Positions 5,688 to 5,735 of a DNA stretch of 5,735 nt are shown here, one piece after another. The DNA comes from an uncultured Oscillospiraceae bacterium (lineage in GTDB: Bacteria > Bacillota > Clostridia > Oscillospirales > Acutalibacteraceae): NCBI GenBank assembly GCA_900552925.1, contig USBH01000113.1, positions 1-5,735 of the forward strand. Direction: 5' to 3'. The translations under genes and the position numbers were made by a program. How positions within the stretch are numbered: the stretch's first letter is position 1; each line of letters opens with the position of its first letter. The notes under the pieces were generated by a model, which was given only the letters and a program-made list of their open reading frames with translations, had not been told where the DNA came from and did not search any database.

Positions 5688-5735
5688 CTGTCTCTTATAC
5701 ACATCTCCGAGCCCACGAGACTGCAGCTAATCTCG
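5688..5735. other. Untrimmed Illumina Nextera read-2 adapter with i7 index (artefact)
   Basis: The 19-base transposon mosaic end CTGTCTCTTATACACATCT occupies 5688-5706, followed by CCGAGCCCACGAGAC (5707-5721), an 8-base index TGCAGCTA (5722-5729; from memory this is Nextera XT v2 index N728) and ATCTCG, the start of the P7 sequence (5730-5735). This is sequencing-library DNA, not genome. It encodes the known artefact peptides MYKRQ and MGSEMCIRDR on the minus strand. Native sequence ends at 5687. Confidence 0.98.

Noticed and set aside
5688..5704. Transposon end (mosaic-end-like inverted repeat)
   Set aside because: The 19-base Tn5-type mosaic end is followed by synthetic adapter and index, so it is a library artefact, not a resident Tn5-like element.

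Overview
The window is a GC-rich bacterial contig end with six protein-coding genes or gene fragments. Five are firm and one is a small candidate. Strong G/C bias at third codon positions, purine-rich Shine-Dalgarno sites, a Sec lipoprotein with a proline/glutamate-rich linker, and the particular families (an ACT-MBL fusion, a NudF-type Nudix hydrolase, a COG2407 isomerase) together suggest a high-GC anaerobic Firmicute of the Clostridia, such as a gut Oscillospiraceae-like lineage. That placement is inference from style, not from a marker comparison.

Layout: bases 1-1061 are the 3' part of gyrA (+), cut by the window start: the DNA-wrapping C-terminal domain and an acidic tail. A 14-bp hairpin at 1168-1203 lies between gyrA and a convergent gene (1211-2656, -) encoding two ACT domains fused to a metallo-beta-lactamase-fold domain. 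Upstream of that gene on the same strand is a Nudix ADP-ribose pyrophosphatase (2777-3322, -), with a near-consensus sigma-A promoter at 3364-3392. An AT-rich 172-bp divergent region separates it from a lipoprotein gene (3495-4154, +) whose C-terminal half resembles LprI/DUF1311. Two bases after the lipoprotein stop is a 31-codon Cys-rich reading frame (4157-4252, +). A second strong hairpin (4270-4298) separates this pair from a convergent isomerase of the L-fucose/L-arabinose isomerase-like family (4314-5687, -), which lacks its N terminus.

The last 48 bases (5688-5735) are not genomic. They are an untrimmed Illumina Nextera read-2 adapter: the mosaic end, the adapter, an 8-base index and the first bases of P7. 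The apparent isomerase start (MYKRQ) and an overlapping MGSEMCIRDR peptide are translations of this adapter.

No single pathway links the genes. They are ordinary chromosomal neighbours in short transcription units: gyrase (topology), an ADP-ribose scavenging hydrolase that may be co-transcribed with the ACT-MBL protein, a cell-surface lipoprotein that may be coupled to a mini-protein, and a sugar isomerase. No mobile element, CRISPR array, RNA gene or new multigene system is visible. The less familiar items are the ACT-ACT-MBL fusion with an HxDxDH metal motif, the Cys-rich mini-ORF, and a coding-like stretch in frame after the gyrA stop.
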